Shown: piece after piece, positions 17,908-25,815 of the stretch
Numbering within the stretch: position 1 is the first letter of the stretch
Layout: each line of letters begins with the position of its first letter
Assembly: GCF_937898475.1 (NCBI RefSeq)
Contig: NZ_CALEJS010000039.1
Location: 62,001 to 126,000, forward strand
Source: an uncultured Chitinophaga sp.
GTDB taxonomy: Bacteria; Bacteroidota; Bacteroidia; Chitinophagales; Chitinophagaceae
DNA: 64,000 bases
Direction of reading: 5' to 3'
Notes under the pieces: model-generated
Seen by the model: only the letters and a program-made list of their open reading frames with translations
The model's database searches: none
Told to the model about the DNA's origin: nothing
Program-made: the position numbers and the translations under genes

Positions 17908-19062
17908 ATGACTAACAGCACTGATAACATACGCTCTTCTTTCAGTCTCCAGGCATGGAGGCGCCTGCAGCGCAACAAAGGCGCTATGGCGGGGCTCTGT
18001 CTCATAACATGCGCCATCCTGGTAAGTATGGCTGCTTACTGGATAGCGCCGGACTCCACCCCTTATGCCAACCGTATGGTGCTGGAGATAAGCGGCCAGC
18101 GCCCCGGTTTCCATATCACGATGCTGGCCATACAAAAAGAACGTCCTGTTGCAAAGGGCGGTTTCTTTCAGCGCCTGCTGTATGGAAAGGAAGCAGCGCT
18201 AACGTATGTTCCTATACGTGCTTTCCGCTTTGAAGGCAATGATATGGTTGTACAGAAATATGCGGATGAAGAAACCACCATCCCCGAACGCTACAGCCTG
18301 GCCACCGTATGGTATGGTCATGATCAGCCGCTGAAAGAGCCCCTGCAAAGCATACAGCAGAAGATCATACAGGAGCGTATCCTCACAAAAACTTACTGGC
18401 TGGGTACCGACCGTTTTGGACGCGACATCCTCAGCCGCCTGCTCATCGGTACTCGTGTAAGCCTCAGCGTGGGCTGTATCGCTGTGCTTATATCCCTCAG
18501 CATTGGTGTTTTATTAGGAGCGGTGGCCGGGTACTTTCGCGGCTGGGTAGACGATCTGGTGATGTGGCTGATCAACGTGATCTGGTCTATACCTACCCTG
18601 CTACTGGTATTTGCCATTACACTGGCCCTGGGCAAAGGTTTCTGGCAGGTGTTCATTGCGGTAGGGCTCACCATGTGGGTGGGGGTGGCGCGTATCATCC
18701 GCGGACAAGTGCTCAGCATCCGTGAACTGCAGTTTACAGAAGCCGCCCGCGCCCTGGGTTATGGCCATACACGTATCATAGTAAAGCATATTCTGCCCAA
18801 TATACTGGGGCCCGTAATGGTGGTGGCGGCAGGAAATTTTGCCACTGCTATCGTAGTAGAAGCTGGCCTTAGTTTCCTGGGGGTAGGTGTACAACCGCCC
18901 CAGCCTTCCTGGGGACTGATGATCAAGGAAAACTACAACTTCATCATCACCCATAACCCGCTCCTGGCCCTGGCCCCCGGTGTAGCCATCATGCTGATGG
19001 TACTGGCCTTCAACCTCCTGGGCAACGGCCTCCGTGACGCGATGGATGTAAAGAGGGGCTGA
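17908..19062 (+). CDS. ABC transporter permease, DppC/OppC type
   Basis: 384 residues. A first membrane helix near 30-48, then a periplasmic stretch of about 115 residues, longer than usual, then the permease core from WLGTDRFGRDILSRLLIG onward. The EAA loop that contacts the ATPase is clear: FTEAARALGYGHTRIIVKHI. The family imports di- and oligopeptides together with a DppB-type permease, ATPases and a binding protein. None of those lies nearby, so the gene stands alone here, as scattered dpp genes do in some Bacteroidota. Start at the first ATG after the divergent spacer. Confidence 0.87.
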   Translation: MTNSTDNIRSSFSLQAWRRLQRNKGAMAGLCLITCAILVSMAAYWIAPDSTPYANRMVLEISGQRPGFHITMLAIQKERPVAKGGFFQRLLYGKEAALTYVPIRAFRFEGNDMVVQKYADEETTIPERYSLATVWYGHDQPLKEPLQSIQQKIIQERILTKTYWLGTDRFGRDILSRLLIGTRVSLSVGCIAVLISLSIGVLLGAVAGYFRGWVDDLVMWLINVIWSIPTLLLVFAITLALGKGFWQVFIAVGLTMWVGVARIIRGQVLSIRELQFTEAARALGYGHTRIIVKHILPNILGPVMVVAAGNFATAIVVEAGLSFLGVGVQPPQPSWGLMIKENYNFIITHNPLLALAPGVAIMLMVLAFNLLGNGLRDAMDVKRG

Positions 19063-19162
19063 AGGTTTGGGGGATTAAAGGTTTGAATGTTTGAAGGTGT
19101 CCTGTTGATGTAAGCCCCTTCCCAACCTTTAAACTTTCAAACTTTCAAACGTTCAAACTGCC
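19063..19162. repeat. Paired 8-bp word arrays (AGGTTTGA / AAACTTTC)
   Basis: Left arm 19063-19102 starts on the base after the permease stop: AGGTTTGG, GGGATTAA, AGGTTTGA, ATGTTTGA, AGGTGTCC. Right arm 19123-19162: CAACCTTT, AAACTTTC, AAACTTTC, AAACGTTC, AAACTGCC. Regular period of eight in both arms; inverted. Confidence 0.85.
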
Positions 19163-19218
19163 TTTTGTTGTTTGGTATTATAATTTAATATAATTTTATG
19201 CAAATCCTTTGAAAGACT

Positions 19219-19653
19219 ATGCCTATCAGATCATATCTTTTAGCCTGCTGTGCCCTGTTGTTAATCACTGTAACCGCCTGTAAAAAGAAAAAAGGCTCCG
19301 GCGGAGATACACCTCCTCCCCAGGAAGTACAGCTTACATCATCGCTTGACGGCGTACAGGAGGGCAACTATACAGCTGCTCTTGGTCCAACGCATTCTTT
19401 TACCGCCAACATTACCTCTGAGCTGCCCGCCAGCGGGGTATCCGTTACCGTATCGGTTGTTACAGACCCGGGAGGTCAGAACATACCGCAGGATCCTATT
19501 CCTTCACCGGTAAACAGCAAGAACATTACCATTAACCTGAAAGACCTGCCGCCCATCCGCACCGTAAAGGTGATAGTGACCATCAGCTCCCTGAGTAATC
19601 CTAATAACCAGATCATCAAGGAGTTCTGGATCACCAATAAGGCAGATCAATAA
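19219..19653 (+). CDS. Small lipoprotein of unknown function
   Basis: 144 residues with a lipoprotein signal: a hydrophobic core (LLACCALLLITVTAC) and Cys21 as lipidation site. A lysine-rich linker and a Gly/Pro-rich stretch follow. The rest is predicted as beta-rich, with alternating Thr/Val/Ser (SGVSVTVSVVTDPGG, then TVKVIVTISSLS), like a single immunoglobulin-like or adhesin-like domain. I do not recognise the family. Its transcript ends at a strong terminator 23 bases downstream, so it is probably a single-gene unit. Probably surface or periplasmic, which is inference. Confidence 0.7.
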   Translation: MPIRSYLLACCALLLITVTACKKKKGSGGDTPPPQEVQLTSSLDGVQEGNYTAALGPTHSFTANITSELPASGVSVTVSVVTDPGGQNIPQDPIPSPVNSKNITINLKDLPPIRTVKVIVTISSLSNPNNQIIKEFWITNKADQ

Positions 19654-19676
19654 CCGCATATATAAATTCCCGATAC

Positions 19677-19711
19677 AAAAGATCCATGTCACCGGCATGG
19701 ATCTTTTTTTT
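19677..19711 (+). terminator. Rho-independent terminator after the lipoprotein gene
   Basis: AAAAGATCCATG, loop TCACCGG, CATGGATC followed by eight T. Perfect 8-bp GC-containing stem extended by A/T pairs. Confidence 0.92.
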
Positions 19712-19724
19712 CAGGTATGCCATC

Positions 19725-19812
19725 TTCCGCCTGCCCTCCACCTACTTCCGCCCGCTTGCCGGTACAATTTTACCCGGCATCAAGTCCACCTCATGTCCAC
19801 CTTACATCCACC
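19725..19812 (+). repeat. Helically phased repeats (TTCCGCC/CTCCACC and TCCACC)
   Basis: TTCCGCC at 19725, CTCCACC at 19736, TTCCGCC at 19746 and TTGCCGG at 19756: spacings 11, 10, 10. Then TCCACC at 19785, 19796 and 19807: spacings 11 and 11. All lie on one face of the helix within each block. Confidence 0.65.
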
Positions 19813-19864
19813 TAAACTTCAGTTCTACTGGCCTTTTCCTTGTCTTTTACCCAGGATATGCTTG

Positions 19865-19908
19865 TAGTGTTAATTTAGTACCAGCTTAGTGCCGTCTTAG
19901 TGCAGGTA
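19865..19908 (+). repeat. 11-bp tandem repeats (TAGTGCCGTCT type)
   Basis: Four exact 11-bp steps: TAGTGTTAATT, TAGTACCAGCT, TAGTGCCGTCT, TAGTGCAGGTA. Only the TAGT core and a few positions are conserved, so this is spacing conservation more than copy identity. Confidence 0.7.
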
Positions 19909-19955
19909 ATGTGCTGTTCGTCTTTAAGCCCTGTACCCCTTTCCAAACTCCATCA

Positions 19956-19983
19956 CTGATAACTTACAACTAACAACTAATTT
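19956..19983 (+). repeat. 7-bp word array fused to a promoter box
   Basis: CTGATAA, CTTACAA, CTAACAA, CTAATTT. The last word supplies the first six bases of the -7 box TAATTTTG at 19978-19985. Confidence 0.65.
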
Positions 19984-19985
19984 TG
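19978..19985 (+). promoter_or_regulatory. -7 box five bases before an ATG
   Basis: TAATTTTG, then CGGCC, then the ATG at 19991. The distance suggests transcription starts at the A of the start codon, giving a leaderless mRNA. Confidence 0.55.
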
Positions 19986-19990
19986 CGGCC

Positions 19991-21118
19991 ATGATAATTG
20001 GAGTTAGCGCAATTGGTATAAGCCAGGATGCTCCCGCAGATACGGCCAACGCACAAACGGAACTAACACGGCGGATGTGCCTGCAGCACCCTGAGCACTC
20101 ATTTATCTTCTTTTTTGACCGTCCCGCTCCACCCGGACTGGCGCTCCCCGCCAACGCAAGCGCCGTGGAGGTACCACGCAAAGGCGCAGCGCTGTGGCGC
20201 CGCCAGTGGTGGCTGCAATGGCAGCTGCCAAGGGCCATGAAACGCTACCGGCTGGATGCATTCCTGGCCATGGACGGTCTTTTACCCCTGCGCAGCTCCA
20301 TCCCTTCCCTGCTCTTTATCAAAGACTTGTATTTCCTGCATGAGGTAAGCGGCGAACCGCTTAACTGGCAACGCCTGCTGCAGCGCCAGACGCGGAAATA
20401 CCTGGCCAAAGCCGCAAAAGTGACCGTACCCTCGCTAAGCCTGGAACAGGAGCTGCTGCAATATGATCCCGCCGCCGCTTCCCGGCTGCAGGTATTGCCG
20501 CCGGCCATCCATGAAAGCTGCCAGCCCCTTTCCTGGGAAGAGCGGGAAGCCGTAAAGAAAGAATATACCGACGGGGTGGAATATTTTATAGTTACCGCCG
20601 CACTGCATCCACGTAACAATATCATGCCCCTGTTAAAGGCATTTTCCGCCTTTAAACGCCGCCTGCGCTCCAATATGAAACTGGTGTTGGCGGGTAGCGC
20701 TACGGCAGCAGGGCAGGAAATAGCCGCCAGTCTGCGTACCTACAAGTTCCGCCAGGATGTGATCTGGTTGCAGGAGGCAGATCAGCCCAGCCTGGCTAAG
20801 CTTACGGCTGCCGCCTACGCCATGGTATATACCAGCCGTACAGACGGGGTAGCGCTGCCTGTTTACGCGGCCATCCGCTGCCAGGTTCCCGTGATCGCAA
20901 TAGACGGCGCCGCCGCCCGGGAAGCCGGGAAAGATGCCGTAGTGTACACGGATCCCCAAAACCTGGAAGACCTGGCAGACAAACTGGCCCTGCTTTACAA
21001 GGATGAGCAGCTGCGTTCCCGCCTGCTGGCCAACATGGAAACACTGCCGCTTCCCGGATCATGGGACCATGCCGCGGCACTGCTCTTTGACCACCTGATT
21101 AGCACATCAGCACATTAA
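19991..21118 (+). CDS. Family 1/4-type glycosyltransferase
   Basis: 375 residues, GT-B fold. It starts directly with the first strand (MIIGVSAIGIS), so no earlier start is needed. The C-terminal Rossmann half has YFIVTAALHPRNNIMPLLKAF, MKLVLAGSATAAGQEI, and the late segment AAYAMVYTSRTDGVALPVYAAIRCQVPVIAIDGAAAREAGKDA, which corresponds to the nucleotide-sugar binding region of GT4 enzymes. The usual acidic EGFG-type motif is changed to DGVALP, so donor binding may differ. Cytosolic, possibly for surface polysaccharide. It is followed at 36 bases by gldC, which has its own promoter. Confidence 0.8.
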   Translation: MIIGVSAIGISQDAPADTANAQTELTRRMCLQHPEHSFIFFFDRPAPPGLALPANASAVEVPRKGAALWRRQWWLQWQLPRAMKRYRLDAFLAMDGLLPLRSSIPSLLFIKDLYFLHEVSGEPLNWQRLLQRQTRKYLAKAAKVTVPSLSLEQELLQYDPAAASRLQVLPPAIHESCQPLSWEEREAVKKEYTDGVEYFIVTAALHPRNNIMPLLKAFSAFKRRLRSNMKLVLAGSATAAGQEIAASLRTYKFRQDVIWLQEADQPSLAKLTAAAYAMVYTSRTDGVALPVYAAIRCQVPVIAIDGAAAREAGKDAVVYTDPQNLEDLADKLALLYKDEQLRSRLLANMETLPLPGSWDHAAALLFDHLISTSAH

Positions 21119-21122
21119 ACCC

Positions 21123-21130
21123 TATTTTTG
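21123..21130 (+). promoter_or_regulatory. -7 box of the gldC-yqeY-cvpA unit
   Basis: TATTTTTG, 24 bases before the gldC ATG at 21155. Good match to TAnnTTTG. Confidence 0.6.
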
Positions 21131-21154
21131 CCCTCTGAAAGAAAAATAACTGAT

Positions 21155-21499
21155 ATGGGTAAAGTATCCACCATCCAGATCCAGGTAGGACTGGATGACA
21201 ACAAAGTACCGGAAACAATAGAATGGAACGCATCTGATACCACCGCAGACCGCATGAATAAGGCCAAGGCCATGATGATCGCCTTTTGGGACAGGGCAGA
21301 ATCTACCGCCCTGCGTATCGATCTCTGGACCAAAGACATGATGCTGGACGAAATGGCCGACTTCTTCTACCAGACCATGATGACCATGGCAGATACCTGG
21401 CAGCGCGCCACTCCTTATAAAGACCAGTCTGAAGATATGCGCAGGTTTGCAAAGGAATTCTTCGAAAAAGTGAATGAAAAGCTGAAAAATCAACAATAG
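21155..21499 (+). CDS. gldC: Gliding-motility protein GldC
   Basis: 114 residues, matching the small cytosolic GldC family. Diagnostic stretches are VPETIEWNASD, KAKAMMIAFWD, LRIDLWTKDMMLDEMADFFYQT and MADTWQRAT. GldC was found as a factor that improves gliding in Flavobacterium, but it also occurs in non-gliding members, so its direct role is unclear. The ATG at 21155 follows a promoter; the frame extends upstream only through a TTG inside the promoter box. One base separates its stop from the yqeY ATG. Confidence 0.88.
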   Translation: MGKVSTIQIQVGLDDNKVPETIEWNASDTTADRMNKAKAMMIAFWDRAESTALRIDLWTKDMMLDEMADFFYQTMMTMADTWQRATPYKDQSEDMRRFAKEFFEKVNEKLKNQQ

Positions 21500-21500
21500 T

Positions 21501-21953
21501 ATGTCACTCGAACTCACCATTAACTCCGCTATCAAAACCGCCATGCTGGCTAAGAACGAAGCCGAGCTCCGCGCTTTGCGCGCCATTAAGGCCGCTATAC
21601 TCCTGGCTAAAACAGCAGAAGGCGGCAGCGGTGAACTGACCGAAGCAGACGAAACAAAGATGCTGCAGAAACTGGCCAAGCAGCGGAAAGACTCCCTGGA
21701 TATCTTCCGACAGCAGAACCGTGAAGACCTGGCCAAAAAAGAAGAGGAAGAGCTGGAAGTGATTGAGCGCTTTTTGCCTAAACAGCTATCTGAGAGCGAA
21801 TTGCGCGAGGCCGTGACCCGCATCATTGCCGAAACAGGCGCTACCACCCCCGCAGAGATGGGAAAAGTAATGGGCGCCGCCACAAAACAACTGGCCGGTA
21901 AGGCCGATGGTAAAGCCATCTCCGCCCTGGTGAAGGAATTGTTAAGTAAATAG
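21501..21953 (+). CDS. GatB/YqeY domain protein
   Basis: 150 residues, full length for stand-alone YqeY proteins. It is related to the tail domain of the GatB subunit of the tRNA amidotransferase. Typical segments are ELRALRAIKAAILLAKT near residue 23, KLAKQRKDSLDIFRQQNREDLAKKEEEEL in the middle and TPAEMGKVMGAATKQLAGKADGK near the end. The domain binds tRNA in GatB; the function of the free form is not settled. Second gene of gldC-yqeY-cvpA, with one- and seven-base gaps, so certainly co-transcribed. Confidence 0.9.
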   Translation: MSLELTINSAIKTAMLAKNEAELRALRAIKAAILLAKTAEGGSGELTEADETKMLQKLAKQRKDSLDIFRQQNREDLAKKEEEELEVIERFLPKQLSESELREAVTRIIAETGATTPAEMGKVMGAATKQLAGKADGKAISALVKELLSK

Positions 21954-21960
21954 CCTTAAC

Positions 21961-22503
21961 TTGGTTATAGATATTCTCCTGGCCATCATCCTGGTGATCG
22001 CTGTCTATAAAGGATACTCACGGGGTCTCATCGTTGCCGTGTTCTCCTTTATAGCAGTGCTGCTGGGTCTGGCGGCCGCTCTGAAGCTAACCGCCGTGTC
22101 AGCCTTGTATGCCCAGCAGCACTGGCACACTAATTGGCGATGGTTACCCGTACTATGTTTTATCGTTCTATTCCTGGGCGTTATACTGCTGGTCAGGCTT
22201 GGCGCAACCGCCTTGCAGAAACTGGTGGAGCTGGCCCTGCTGGGGTGGCTGAATCGCCTGGGTGGTATTCTGCTGTACTGTGTTATATTTACAATAAATT
22301 ATAGCATTTTACTATGGATTGCCAACCAGCTGTACTGGTTGAGCCCTGAAACAAAGCTGCAGTCTGTAACATATCCCTATATCGCACCTATAGGCCCGAT
22401 AGCAATGGATGGCATCGGTGTGGTAATACCGATGTTCAAGGATATGTTTGCAGGTTTACAGTCTTTTTTCGATCATGCAGCTAAAGAATTACAGGCTATC
22501 TGA
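21961..22503 (+). CDS. CvpA-family membrane protein
   Basis: 180 residues with four hydrophobic helices. The opening VIDILLAIILVIAVYKGYSRGLIVAVFSF is the family signature, a helix followed by a basic turn. CvpA proteins are needed for colicin V export or envelope-stress tolerance in proteobacteria; in this group the role is unknown. The start appears to be TTG at 21961, seven bases after yqeY; no ATG would keep the first helix. Confidence 0.83.
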   Translation: MVIDILLAIILVIAVYKGYSRGLIVAVFSFIAVLLGLAAALKLTAVSALYAQQHWHTNWRWLPVLCFIVLFLGVILLVRLGATALQKLVELALLGWLNRLGGILLYCVIFTINYSILLWIANQLYWLSPETKLQSVTYPYIAPIGPIAMDGIGVVIPMFKDMFAGLQSFFDHAAKELQAI

Positions 22504-22574
22504 CTCGCTTCAAAGATTATTTGAATTAATAAAAAGAATTATTTTAGCGCAAAATTGACTTTCAAGCTTTGGCA

Positions 22575-23348
22575 ATGGATTACGAAATCAAAACACAGGG
22601 AAAGTTTAAATACATCGAGGAAGGGGAGGGGGAGCCACTGGTATTGCTGCATGGATTGTTTGGTGCACTGAGTAATTTCAGGGACCTGCTGGAGCATTTC
22701 CGTCAAACCAACAAAGTTGTGATCCCGATGTTGCCTTTGTTTGATTTGAATATCCTCGAAACAACCGTTAGCGGACTGGCCAAGTTTGTACATAAATTCG
22801 TTGAAGCCCTTGGCTACAAAGATATACACCTGCTGGGCAACTCCCTGGGAGGGCACGTAGCGCTGGTTTACCTGCTCAAACACCCGGAAGCGCCTGTGAG
22901 GTCGCTTACCCTTACCGGTAGTTCCGGCCTGTTTGAGAACGGCATGGGAGAAACCTATCCCAAGCGTGGAGATTATGAGTATATTCGTAAAAAGACCGAG
23001 CTCACGTTCTACGATCCGGCTATTGCCAACAAAGAGCTGGTAGACGAAGTGTTCGAGATTGTCAATAACCGCCTGAAGGTGATCAAGATCATCGCACTGG
23101 CAAAATCAGCCATCCGTCACAACCTGGGTGAAGAGCTGCGCGACATCAAAATCCCTACCCTGCTTGTTTGGGGCAAGAACGACACTATTACGCCGCCAAT
23201 GGTAGGGGAGGAATTTCACCACCTGATACCGAATTCTGAGTTACACTTCATCGATAAATGCGGTCATGCACCTATGATGGAAGTGCCCGCCGAATTCAAT
23301 GTCATCCTGGGGGGCTTCCTGGAAAAGCTTAAAAAGCAGGTTAGCTGA
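22575..23348 (+). CDS. Alpha/beta hydrolase (lipase/epoxide-hydrolase-like)
   Basis: 257 residues from the ATG at 22575; a TTG two codons earlier is possible. Motifs: LVLLHGLFGALSNF, the nucleophile elbow LLGNSLGGHVALV, the acid in LLVWGKNDTITPP and the catalytic His in DKCGHAPMMEVP. The layout is that of MhpC/haloalkane-dehalogenase relatives, close to meta-cleavage or lipase-type hydrolases; substrate unknown. Cytosolic. It is separated from cvpA by 71 bases that hold only a weak promoter-like box. Confidence 0.82.
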   Translation: MDYEIKTQGKFKYIEEGEGEPLVLLHGLFGALSNFRDLLEHFRQTNKVVIPMLPLFDLNILETTVSGLAKFVHKFVEALGYKDIHLLGNSLGGHVALVYLLKHPEAPVRSLTLTGSSGLFENGMGETYPKRGDYEYIRKKTELTFYDPAIANKELVDEVFEIVNNRLKVIKIIALAKSAIRHNLGEELRDIKIPTLLVWGKNDTITPPMVGEEFHHLIPNSELHFIDKCGHAPMMEVPAEFNVILGGFLEKLKKQVS

Positions 23349-23371
23349 GTAATAGCCGGGGGTGAAAAACG

Positions 23372-23413
23372 CCATTCGTAATTCATATACGCCCATTCGT
23401 AATTTAATTATGC
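23372..23413 (+). repeat. 7-bp words with a 21-bp super-period
   Basis: CCATTCG, TAATTCA, TATACGC, CCATTCG, TAATTTA, ATTATGC. The three-word group repeats every 21 bp. It lies just upstream of the promoter of the CBS gene. Confidence 0.6.
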
Positions 23414-23443
23414 TCCCTGCAATCTCTGCGCCGTGAATACTCG

Positions 23444-23479
23444 TATCTTTGTTATAGCGGCCTGACCTAACGGTTAGGT
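23444..23479 (+). promoter_or_regulatory. Promoter and operator-like dyad of the CBS gene
   Basis: The -7 box TATCTTTG at 23444-23451 is followed at 23465-23479 by the perfect palindrome ACCTAACGGTTAGGT. The dyad lies just after the expected transcription start, where a repressor could block clearance. It is 66 bases before the ATG. Confidence 0.5.
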
Positions 23480-23545
23480 ATATTGGGGAGAAGGAAATTG
23501 GAATATTCTTTGTTATACCATTAGTGAAACCATAACCATTTAGTC

Positions 23546-24208
23546 ATGTTGGCGAGAGACCTGATAACAACAGTACCGGTGCTGCATCCAATGGATTCGG
23601 GAGCCAGGGCCTTACGCCTCATGAACGAATACCATCTCACGCAGCTGCCCATGGTGCTGGAAAATAAATACCTGGCACTGGTAGAAGAAGACGATATACT
23701 GGACCTGGAAGATCCGGATACGCTGCTGGAGAACATGGAGTATAACGGCAACAAGCCCGCCATACACGAGACCGTACACTTTTACGAAGCACTGAAATTA
23801 TTTTACGACCAGAAGCTGTCTGCACTACCGGTCATCTCCAAAGAAAATGAATACCTCGGCATCCTTACGCGCGACTGCCTGCTGGCCGTACTGGCCCAGT
23901 ATAACGGCGTAAAAGAACCCGGCGGTATTCTTTCCCTGGAAGTAGAACCGCGTGATTACAGCCTCAGTGAGATAGCCCGTATCGCAGAATCCAATGATGT
24001 GATCCTGCTTAGCGTCAATACCATCACCAATCCCACTACCGGCCGCCTGGAAGTACTGCTCAAAACCAACCGCCAGGAACTGCAGTCACTCGTTGCCACC
24101 TTCGAGCGCTTCAAATACTACGTGATCAAATACACCATCACCGCTGAAGAAGAGGAAGATACCCTTAAAAAGAACTACGATCTGCTCATGAACTACATCA
24201 GCATATAA
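23546..24208 (+). CDS. CBS-domain protein with C-terminal ACT-like part
   Basis: 220 residues. Two CBS repeats fill residues 1-140: MLARDLITTVPVLHPMDSGA, then a second one from NKPAIHETVHFYEALKLFYDQKLSALPV. The tail from about 143 (ILSLEVEPRDYSLSEIARIAESNDVILLSV) looks like an ACT-type beta-alpha fold. CBS pairs bind adenosyl nucleotides such as AMP, ATP or SAM and act as energy sensors. With no enzyme domain attached, this is a stand-alone sensor whose target is unknown. A palindrome just after its promoter suggests specific repression. Confidence 0.82.
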   Translation: MLARDLITTVPVLHPMDSGARALRLMNEYHLTQLPMVLENKYLALVEEDDILDLEDPDTLLENMEYNGNKPAIHETVHFYEALKLFYDQKLSALPVISKENEYLGILTRDCLLAVLAQYNGVKEPGGILSLEVEPRDYSLSEIARIAESNDVILLSVNTITNPTTGRLEVLLKTNRQELQSLVATFERFKYYVIKYTITAEEEEDTLKKNYDLLMNYISI

Positions 24209-24212
24209 TGCA

Positions 24213-24339
24213 GTTTAATGTTTGAAGTTTGCTGTTTGTTACAAGTTGCAGGTGAAGGTTCAGCGACGCATCCGACAGACTTGTCCCAAACTTTTATCCT
24301 TTAACGAACTTCAAACTTCCAACCTCAAACCTGAAACTC
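24213..24339. repeat. Paired 7-bp word arrays (GTTTGAA / CAAACCT)
   Basis: Left arm 24213-24240: GTTTAAT, GTTTGAA, GTTTGCT, GTTTGTT. Right arm 24305-24339: CGAACTT, CAAACTT, CCAACCT, CAAACCT, GAAACTC. Inverted; the right arm ends six bases before the -7 box of the next gene. Confidence 0.88.
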
Positions 24340-24345
24340 TTTTCT

Positions 24346-24353
24346 TACCTTTG
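24346..24353 (+). promoter_or_regulatory. -7 box of the BamA-like gene
   Basis: TACCTTTG, 42 bases before the ATG at 24395. Good match to TAnnTTTG. Confidence 0.55.
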
Positions 24354-24394
24354 GCCGTTTTCACATTTTTAGCTAATCGCACGGTCCAAACTGC

Positions 24395-25813
24395 ATGTTC
24401 AAATTCTGTTTCCTGTCGGGCATTTTATGTCTTTGCTTCCTGTTGCCTTCCAGGGCGCAGGAGCCTGGCCAACAGCCGCTGGCAGTAGTAACAGATACCA
24501 GCTACTTCATTGTGCGCAATGTGCTGATCACCGGTAATAAAAGAACCCGCAGCAGCTATGTGCTGCGCGAACTGGGTGTGGTGCCCGGCGATACCATCCG
24601 CCTCAGGGACCTTTCCGCCACACTGGAGAAAGGCCGCCGCCAGTTAATGAATACCGCCCTTTTCCTGAACGTAATACCCAATGTACGCAACTGGGAGGGA
24701 ACCACGGCCGACCTGGAATTTGCCGTGTATGAACGCTGGCCACTCCTCGCATTTCCCATCTTTAAGCTGGCAGACCGTAACTTTAACCAGTGGTGGGTAG
24801 AGCAGGGCAAAAGCCTGAACCGTGTGAACGTAGGCCTAAGGGGAGACCACAGTAACCTCACCGGCCGTAATGACAACCTCAATGGTATCATCCAGATAGG
24901 CTATACCCAGCAGCTGGCTTTTACCTACAGCCTGCCTTATGTAGACAGGGGCTTCCGTCACGGTATCGGCCTTACCTTTGCCTATAGCCGTAACCGTGAG
25001 ATCAACGACAGCACCATCCTTAACAAACAAACCTTTTACCGCCAGGATAATTTCCTGCGTGAACTGTATACCATCGGCCTTAGTTATGCCTACCGCCGTG
25101 CCATCAATACCCGCCACCAGGTGTTCCTCACCTATAACTTTGAAAAGGTAGCCGATACCGTGGCAAATCATACGCCCAATTACCTGGGCAATGGCCGCAG
25201 CAGGGTACAGTATCTTGACCTGCTGTACCGGGTAACCTATACAAAGGCAGACAGCTGGATCTATCCCCTCAGAGGCATTGTGCTGCAGGGTGAAATAGAG
25301 AAACTGGGCTTTGCCCCTTTCAGCGATATAGATCATTGGAAATTCAGGGCGCGGATCAACAAATACTGGCAGCTGTTTCCCGGTACTTACGCCGCACTGG
25401 GACTGAGGGGCCAGGCCAAGTTCCCGGCAGATCAGCCCTATATTAACCAGAAGGCCATGGGTTACCAGGAAGATTACCTGCGCGGCCTGGAATATTATGT
25501 GGTGGATGGTACCAGCTTTTTTATCTTAAAGTCCAACCTCCGCCGCCAGATACTGACCTTCGACATTCACCTGCCCTGGGTGCCGCAGAAATTCAACACC
25601 ATTCCCATCCGCCTGCTGCTAAAGGCTTATGGCGATGTGGGCTATGCCTACAGCAAGTTTCCCGGCAACAGCTTCCTGAATAACCGTATGCTATATACGG
25701 GCGGTATGGGTTTTGATATTGTTTCGTTTTACGATACCTGTATCCGTTTGGAGTACAGCATAAACCAGTTAGGCCAAAAAGGGCTATTTTTACACACTAA
25801 AATTGACATGTAA
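24395..25813 (+). CDS. Small BamA/TamA-like outer-membrane protein
   Basis: 472 residues: a signal peptide (FCFLSGILCLCFLLP then SRAQ), one POTRA-like module (YFIVRNVLITGNKRTRSSYVLRELGV near residue 35, FTR-type DLEFAVYERW near 105) and a C-terminal 16-strand barrel ending in a hydrophobic-aromatic stretch. It is much shorter than BamA (912 residues, also in this window), so it is a single-POTRA relative. Family members insert or translocate outer-membrane proteins or lipids; the specific cargo is unknown. Transcribed towards nadK across a spacer full of 7-bp words. Confidence 0.78.
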   Translation: MFKFCFLSGILCLCFLLPSRAQEPGQQPLAVVTDTSYFIVRNVLITGNKRTRSSYVLRELGVVPGDTIRLRDLSATLEKGRRQLMNTALFLNVIPNVRNWEGTTADLEFAVYERWPLLAFPIFKLADRNFNQWWVEQGKSLNRVNVGLRGDHSNLTGRNDNLNGIIQIGYTQQLAFTYSLPYVDRGFRHGIGLTFAYSRNREINDSTILNKQTFYRQDNFLRELYTIGLSYAYRRAINTRHQVFLTYNFEKVADTVANHTPNYLGNGRSRVQYLDLLYRVTYTKADSWIYPLRGIVLQGEIEKLGFAPFSDIDHWKFRARINKYWQLFPGTYAALGLRGQAKFPADQPYINQKAMGYQEDYLRGLEYYVVDGTSFFILKSNLRRQILTFDIHLPWVPQKFNTIPIRLLLKAYGDVGYAYSKFPGNSFLNNRMLYTGGMGFDIVSFYDTCIRLEYSINQLGQKGLFLHTKIDM

Positions 25814-25815
25814 AT

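Larger units (their letters stand above)
19654..19990. other. Spacer of 337 bp with a terminator, three helically phased repeat blocks and a promoter
   Basis: No coding frame here looks real. After the terminator come three blocks of repeated words spaced 10-11 bp (19725-19762, 19785-19812, 19865-19908), then a 7-bp array that merges with the -7 box of the next gene. The first block is strongly pyrimidine-rich on the + strand. Confidence 0.6.
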
